Part shown: positions 4,912 through 8,163 of the stretch, one piece after another | Layout of the letters: each line of letters starts with the position of its first letter | Numbering within the stretch: the first letter of the stretch is position 1 | NCBI GenBank assembly: GCA_946480825.1 | Contig: CAMLLG010000113.1 | Coordinates: 1 to 8,163 of the forward strand | Direction: 5' to 3' | Source: an uncultured Lysobacteraceae bacterium | GTDB lineage: Bacteria > Pseudomonadota > Gammaproteobacteria > Xanthomonadales > Xanthomonadaceae | DNA length: 8,163 bases | The notes under the pieces: generated by a model | What the model saw: the letters and a program-made list of their open reading frames with translations, nothing else | Told to the model about the DNA's origin: nothing | The model's database searches: none | Made by a program: the position numbers and the translations under genes

Positions 4912-5835
4912 ATGAGTGTCCGTGTGCGCGGCGTGGCCGCTTGGATGGCGGTGGCGGCGCTGTCGCTGTCGCTGTGGGCGCAGGCGGAGGACAAGACCGC
5001 ACTGACCACCGACCGCGACAAGGTGAGCTACATGATCGGTGCCGATGTCGGGCGGTCGGTCGCCAGCGCGGGCCCCGATCTGGACATGGCCGCGTTCGAG
5101 CGCGCGATCCTCAATGCCTTCGCGGGCGGGCAACCGCTGCTGTCCGACGAGGAATCGAAGACCGTCGGTACCGCGCTGATGCAGCGCGTCGCCGAGCGCA
5201 ACGGCCGTCCGGTGCCGGGCCTGCCGCCCGGCACGCCGCCGCCGGCGGTGGCCAGGGACAAGGTCGGTTTCATGATCGGCGCCGATGTCGGGCGCTCGCT
5301 CGCGTCGATCCAGGACGAGATCGACATGCCGGTGTTCCTGCAGGCCGTGCGCACGATGATGTCTTCGTCGAAGCCGCTGCTGACGGATGCCGAGCTCGGC
5401 CAGATCCGCGATGCTTTCGCCAAGACCCGCGCATCGCAGGAGGCGCGTCGGAACGCGCAGACCGGCGCCGCGTTCCTCGCCAAAAACCGGACCGAACCGG
5501 GCGTCATCGCGATGCCGTCGGGTCTGCAATATCGTGTGCTTCGCCAGGGCAACGGCCGTCGGCCGCGGATCAGCGAACGCGTCCGCGTGAATTACGAAGG
5601 CGCGCTGCTGTCGGGCAAGGTCTTCGACAGCAGTTATCGGCGCGGCCAGCCCGCGGTGTTCGCATTGAACGAAGTCATCGCCGGCTGGACCGAAGGCCTG
5701 ATGCTGATGCCTGTCGGTGCCAAGTACCGCTTCTGGATTCCCGGCCCGATCGCCTACGGCGAGCGCGGCAGCCCGCCGGACATCGGTCCCAACGAGACCC
5801 TGGTGTTCGACGTCGAACTGCTCGGCATGCCCTGA
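4912..5835 (+). CDS. FKBP-type peptidyl-prolyl cis-trans isomerase, exported, with duplicated N-terminal domain
   Basis: A 307-residue predicted periplasmic foldase that isomerises Xaa-Pro bonds. A signal peptide covers about 1-25 (cleavage near AQA). Two copies of the Mip/FkpA-type N-terminal dimerisation domain follow: about 34-96 and 114-173, both containing DKVxxMIGADVGRSxAS and a PLLxDxE motif, joined by a proline-rich linker (GRPVPGLPPGTPPPA, 98-112). The C-terminal FKBP domain (about 203-305) keeps the binding-pocket residues Tyr228, Phe238-Asp239, Phe250, Ile256, Trp259, Tyr282 and Phe299, so it should be active; IPGW is changed to IAGW, and the 80s loop reads ERGSPPDIGPN. Family members normally have one N-terminal domain and are about 230-270 residues long. 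ATG 4912 has GGAGAG close upstream. It is the first of three tandem FKBP genes, probably cotranscribed. Confidence 0.92.
   Translation: MSVRVRGVAAWMAVAALSLSLWAQAEDKTALTTDRDKVSYMIGADVGRSVASAGPDLDMAAFERAILNAFAGGQPLLSDEESKTVGTALMQRVAERNGRPVPGLPPGTPPPAVARDKVGFMIGADVGRSLASIQDEIDMPVFLQAVRTMMSSSKPLLTDAELGQIRDAFAKTRASQEARRNAQTGAAFLAKNRTEPGVIAMPSGLQYRVLRQGNGRRPRISERVRVNYEGALLSGKVFDSSYRRGQPAVFALNEVIAGWTEGLMLMPVGAKYRFWIPGPIAYGERGSPPDIGPNETLVFDVELLGMP
5014..5430 (+). repeat. Intragenic direct repeat, 240-base offset, encoding the duplicated FKBP N-terminal domain
   Basis: Copy one begins at 5014 and copy two at 5254, exactly 80 codons later. The most similar part is the first 18 codons (RDKVSYMIGADVGRS... 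versus RDKVGFMIGADVGRS...), in which runs such as GACAAGGT, ATGATCGG and GCCGATGTCGGGCG are shared at the base level. Similarity fades to protein-level resemblance after that. This indicates an internal duplication or recombination with a paralogue, followed by divergence. Confidence 0.8.
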
Positions 5836-5900
5836 GTACCCACGCCCGATTCCGCGGCACGCCCCGAACGCCTGCCGCCCGACCGTACTTCCATGGAGCT

Positions 5901-5928
5901 TCAACGATGAGACCTCAACGATGAGACC
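5901..5928 (+). repeat. 14-bp tandem duplication that doubles the start codon of the second FKBP gene
   Basis: TCAACGATGAGACC is present twice in a row (5901-5914 and 5915-5928) with no mismatch. Each copy contains an ATG, at 5907 and 5921. GGAG at 5895-5898 is eight bases before the first ATG but 22 before the second. The first ATG opens MRPQR followed by TGA at 5922-5924, which overlaps the second, in-frame ATG by ATGA. Confidence 0.88.
5907..5924 (+). promoter_or_regulatory. Five-codon leader mini-ORF coupled to the second FKBP gene
   Basis: The mini-ORF encodes MRPQR and ends with TGA overlapping the ATG of the FKBP gene. It has the only well-placed Shine-Dalgarno in this stretch (GGAG, eight bases upstream). 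Ribosomes would start here and reinitiate one base back at ATG 5921. The peptide itself probably has no function; the effect would be on translation level. Confidence 0.5.
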
Positions 5929-6628
5929 CACCCGCCATCCGCTCGCCGCCGCAGTCTTCGCGACCTCCGTGCTGCTCTTCTCCGCGCAGGCCGCTGCACA
6001 GAATGCCGCATTGGCGACGGAGAAGGACCGCATCAGCTACGTGCTCGGCATGGACATCGGCAAGACGCTCAAGTCGATGTCGGACGACATCGACGCCGCC
6101 GTCCTGAAGCGCGCGATCGACGATGCCCTGGCCGGCAAGCCGCCGCTGCTGGACGAACAGGAAGTCGCCGCGACGATGCAGGCGTTCGCGCAGAAGATGC
6201 AGGCCAAACAGCAGGCCGAGCAGAAGGCCGCGGTCGATCGCAACACCGCCGCGGGCGATGCCTTTCTGGCCCAGAACGGCAAGAAGCGCGGCGTGGTCAC
6301 CACCGCATCCGGCCTGCAGTATCAGGTCGTGACCACGGGCAAGGGCGCCAGGCCGAATGCCGAAAACACCGTCAAGGTCAATTACACCGGCACGCTGCTC
6401 GACGGCACCAAATTCGACAGTTCCATCGATCGCGGCGAACCCGCGCAGTTCCCGCTCGGTGCGGTCATTCCGGGCTGGACCGAAGGCCTGCAGTTGATGC
6501 CGGCCGGCAGCAAATACCGTTTCTGGATTCCGGCCAGGCTCGGCTATGGCGATCAGGGCACCCCGGGCGGCCCGATCCCGCCGGGCAGCACCCTGGTCTT
6601 CGATGTCGAACTGCTCGAAGTGCTCTGA
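5921..6628 (+). CDS. FKBP-type peptidyl-prolyl cis-trans isomerase, exported (Mip/FkpA-like)
   Basis: A 235-residue predicted soluble periplasmic foldase/chaperone. The signal peptide spans about 1-26 (ATSVLLFSAQAAA-Q). The N-terminal dimerisation domain covers about 34-95 (KDRISYVLGMDIGKTLKSM, PLLDEQEV), then a Gln/Lys-rich helix (about 88-108, QKMQAKQQAEQKAA) leads to the FKBP domain (about 128-234). Pocket residues Tyr155, Phe165-Asp166, Phe177, Val182-Ile183, Trp186, Tyr209 and Phe227 are all present, as are VIPGW and [10 protein letters not shown], so it should be catalytically competent. Length and layout are standard for Mip/FkpA/FklB proteins. No in-frame start codon lies close upstream, so ATG 5921 is the start despite a poorly placed Shine-Dalgarno. 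It is 85 bases after the first FKBP gene with no terminator seen between them. Confidence 0.92.
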   Translation: MRPTRHPLAAAVFATSVLLFSAQAAAQNAALATEKDRISYVLGMDIGKTLKSMSDDIDAAVLKRAIDDALAGKPPLLDEQEVAATMQAFAQKMQAKQQAEQKAAVDRNTAAGDAFLAQNGKKRGVVTTASGLQYQVVTTGKGARPNAENTVKVNYTGTLLDGTKFDSSIDRGEPAQFPLGAVIPGWTEGLQLMPAGSKYRFWIPARLGYGDQGTPGGPIPPGSTLVFDVELLEVL

Positions 6629-6712
6629 ACCCCGACCGCACGACACCCGCATTCCCCCGAACCCATCTCGCAGCGCCGTGGCGATGCGTACCCACCCCAG
6701 GAGTCCCCGTTG

Positions 6713-7516
6713 ATGAAACTGTCGCGTAATCTGACCCTCGCCGCCGCTGCCGCCACCTGCGCGCTGGCGCTGGCCGCCTGCAAACCGATCGAAAAGGACG
6801 CCGCCGCGGCCGGCGACAAGGCCGATGCGAAGGCCGATGCCGCGGAAGGCGCGGCCGGCAAGATCGAAGGTCTGCCGACCGAGAAGCAGCAGATCAGCTA
6901 CATGATCGGCATGGACATCGGCAAGTCGCTGAAGCCGATGAAGGACGAAGTCGACATGGCCACCCTGCAGCGCGCGATCAACGATGTGTTCGCCGACAAG
7001 AAGCCGCTGCTGAACGACGAGCAGGCGATGAAGGTGATGCAGGCGTTCGCCACCAAGATGCAGGCGAAACAGCAGGAAGAAATGGCCAAGAAGCAGGCCG
7101 AAATGGAAGCGCAGGGCAAGAAGAACATCGAGGAGGGCGCCAAGTTCCTCGCCGAGAACGGCAAGAAGCCGGGCGTGACGACCACCGCGTCGGGCCTGCA
7201 GTACCAGGTCGTCACCGAAGGCAAGGGCCCGAAGCCGAAGGCCTCCGATTCGGTGAAGGTGCATTACACCGGCACGCTGCTGGATGGCACCAAGTTCGAC
7301 AGCTCGCTCGATCGCAACGAGCCGGCGCAGTTCGTGCTGAACTCGGTGGTGCCGGGTTGGACCGAAGCGCTGCAGCTGATGCCGGTGGGCAGCAAGTACA
7401 AGCTGTGGATCCCGGCGAACCTCGGTTACGGCGCGGAAGGTACCCCGGGCGGCCCGATTCCGCCGAACGCCACCCTGGTGTTCGAGGTCGAGCTGATCGA
7501 GATCGTCAAGCAGTAA
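6713..7516 (+). CDS. FKBP-type peptidyl-prolyl cis-trans isomerase, lipoprotein (Mip/FkpA-like)
   Basis: A 267-residue predicted membrane-anchored foldase. The lipobox LAAC puts the lipidated cysteine at residue 23, with Lys at +2, so outer-membrane sorting is likely. An Ala/Asp/Lys-rich flexible linker (about 28-50, with the short repeat [10 protein letters not shown]) precedes the dimerisation domain (about 56-115, [25 protein letters not shown]). A long charged helix (about 112-142, rich in Lys, Gln, Glu and Met) leads to the FKBP domain (about 158-264). Pocket residues Tyr185, Phe195-Asp196, Phe207, Val213, Trp216, Tyr239 and Phe257 are present. ATG 6713 is chosen over a TTG one codon earlier; AGGAG lies at 6699-6703. 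It is closely similar to the preceding FKBP and shares motifs such as [13 protein letters not shown]. It is 84 bases after that gene, with no hairpin between. Confidence 0.93.
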   Translation: MKLSRNLTLAAAAATCALALAACKPIEKDAAAAGDKADAKADAAEGAAGKIEGLPTEKQQISYMIGMDIGKSLKPMKDEVDMATLQRAINDVFADKKPLLNDEQAMKVMQAFATKMQAKQQEEMAKKQAEMEAQGKKNIEEGAKFLAENGKKPGVTTTASGLQYQVVTEGKGPKPKASDSVKVHYTGTLLDGTKFDSSLDRNEPAQFVLNSVVPGWTEALQLMPVGSKYKLWIPANLGYGAEGTPGGPIPPNATLVFEVELIEIVKQ

Positions 7517-7525
7517 GCGCGGCAC

Positions 7526-7544
7526 CGCACGCAGCGCGCGTGCG
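7526..7544 (+). other. Small hairpin after the FKBP cluster
   Basis: CGCACGC (7526-7532) and GCGTGCG (7538-7544) are complementary around AGCGC. It is immediately before the stronger hairpin at 7551-7580 and may form part of the same 3' end structure. Confidence 0.4.
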
Positions 7545-7550
7545 AATACC

Positions 7551-7580
7551 CGATGCGCCGCCGTCCGCGGCGGCGCATCG
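7551..7580 (+). terminator. Strong hairpin, probable terminator of the FKBP cluster
   Basis: CGATGCGCCGCCG (7551-7563) and CGGCGGCGCATCG (7568-7580) form a perfect 13-bp stem around the tetraloop TCCG. It starts 34 bases after the last FKBP stop and ends 48 bases before the ugd start. No T-tract follows, so termination may be incomplete or factor-assisted. This hairpin is the main reason to treat ugd as a separate transcription unit. Confidence 0.6.
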
Positions 7581-7628
7581 ATGCATTCCAGCAAGACCGG
7601 ACATACCGGGAATACCAGCGAGGCCCGC

Positions 7629-8163
7629 ATGCGCGTCACCATTTTCGGCACCGGCTACGTCGGCCTCGTGACCGGTACCTGCCTGGCCGAGGTCGGCCAC
7701 CACGTGGTCTGCGTCGACATCGACGCCGCCAAGATCGAAGGCCTGCGCGACGGCGTGATCCCGATCTACGAGCCCGGCCTCGAGCCGATGGTCAAGGCGA
7801 ATTTCGCCGAAGGCCGGCTCGAATTCACCACCGACGCCGCTGCCGCGATCGCGCACGGCGACGTGATCTTCATCGCCGTCGGCACGCCGCCCGACGAGGA
7901 TGGCAGCGCCGACCTGCAGTACGTGCTGGCGGTCGCCAACACCATCGGCAGCCACCTGCAGCGCCCCGCGGTGGTGGTCGACAAATCCACCGTGCCGGTC
8001 GGCACCGCAGACAAGGTCCGCGCGACGATCGCGGCCGCGATGGCCGCGCGCGGCGCCGATGTCGCCTACGACGTGGTCTCGAACCCCGAATTCCTGAAGG
8101 AAGGCGCGGCGGTCGAGGACTGCATGCGCCCGGACCGCATCGTGATCGGCGCCGACAGCGCGG
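7629..8163 (+). CDS. ugd: UDP-glucose 6-dehydrogenase, N-terminal part; 3' end outside window
   Basis: Oxidises UDP-glucose to UDP-glucuronate with two NAD+, in the cytoplasm, supplying precursors for surface polysaccharide and lipopolysaccharide modification. The frame is open to the window edge: 178 codons plus one base. The Rossmann NAD-binding motif GTGYVG is at residues 7-12 with Asp30 at the end of the second strand; IYEPGLEP (46-53), VGTPP (84-88), DKSTVPVGT (118-126) and [20 protein letters not shown] (151-170) are hallmark segments of the UDP-glucose/GDP-mannose dehydrogenase family. The catalytic cysteine, expected near residue 260, lies beyond the window. GDP-mannose dehydrogenase is a relative, but [21 protein letters not shown] fits Ugd better. 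GAGG lies five bases before ATG 7629. It follows the FKBP cluster on the same strand after a strong hairpin. I could not identify its promoter. Confidence 0.93.
   Translation, partial: MRVTIFGTGYVGLVTGTCLAEVGHHVVCVDIDAAKIEGLRDGVIPIYEPGLEPMVKANFAEGRLEFTTDAAAAIAHGDVIFIAVGTPPDEDGSADLQYVLAVANTIGSHLQRPAVVVDKSTVPVGTADKVRATIAAAMAARGADVAYDVVSNPEFLKEGAAVEDCMRPDRIVIGADSA

Noticed and set aside
4657..6033. Long minus-strand open frame over the peroxidase end and first FKBP
   Set aside because: It is antisense to two genes with clear motifs, and it has no start context or domain.
6710..6712. TTG start one codon upstream for the lipoprotein FKBP
   Set aside because: ATG 6713 directly follows at acceptable spacing from AGGAG; the TTG adds one residue and no evidence favours it.
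5915..7651. Very long open frame on the minus strand (about 578 codons) with internal repeated segments
   Set aside because: It lies opposite the second and third FKBP genes; the repeats in it are only the antisense image of two paralogous genes. It has no recognisable domain, and the plus strand carries full protein-family evidence.
1..8163. CRISPR array, tRNA/rRNA gene, insertion sequence, toxin-antitoxin or phage-defence module
   Set aside because: There are no regularly spaced repeats, no transposase or integrase motif, no tRNA-like cloverleaf and no recognisable defence domain. All strong coding regions are assigned to metabolism, transport or envelope functions.

Overview
The window is GC-rich, gene-dense bacterial chromosome. 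Several things suggest a gammaproteobacterium of the Xanthomonadaceae/Lysobacteraceae type (Lysobacter, Luteimonas, Xanthomonas and relatives): a DUF2884 (YggN-like) lipoprotein, a YtrA-type GntR/ABC-2 operon, a periplasmic glutathione peroxidase and a run of Mip/FkpA-like FKBPs. This assignment comes from protein families and codon/GC style, not from a marker gene. No rRNA, tRNA, CRISPR array, transposase or phage gene was seen, and no gene-free gap exceeds 300 bases.

Layout. (1) 1-540 (+): the C-terminal part of class II fumarase, which meets (2) a DUF2884-type lipoprotein gene (589-1290, -) end to end across 48 bases that carry a 14-bp tandem repeat. (3) 1291-1527 is a non-coding gap with two to three GC-rich hairpins downstream of (4) a four-gene minus-strand operon. 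In transcription order the operon is a small secreted protein (4071-3802), a GntR/YtrA regulator (3796-3410), an ABC ATPase (3413-2553) and an ABC-2 permease (2556-1528). The last two junctions are ATGA overlaps. (5) 4072-4205 is a compact divergent control region. It has a sigma70-like minus-strand promoter, a probable plus-strand promoter, and a 26-bp inverted repeat lying across both -10 elements. (6) 4206-4787 (+): exported Cys-type glutathione peroxidase. (7) 4912-7516 (+): three consecutive FKBP-type peptidyl-prolyl isomerases, of which two are predicted soluble periplasmic proteins and one a lipoprotein. (8) 7629-8163 (+): start of UDP-glucose 6-dehydrogenase, cut by the window edge.

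How it fits together. Most of the centre is about the cell envelope. The operon encodes a self-regulated ABC exporter with a small exported protein. Next to it are a periplasmic peroxidase and three exported protein-folding catalysts, followed by the enzyme that makes UDP-glucuronate for surface polysaccharide. An envelope-stress theme is an inference from co-location only.

The most notable points are: the operator placed to control both the exporter operon and the peroxidase; the first FKBP, which carries its N-terminal dimerisation domain twice; the second FKBP, whose start codon has been duplicated by a 14-bp tandem repeat so that the Shine-Dalgarno now fits a five-codon mini-ORF ending in an ATGA overlap; and a glutathione peroxidase lacking the usual catalytic-tetrad glutamine. 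I do not see a clearly new multi-gene system. The candidates are local variations on known families.
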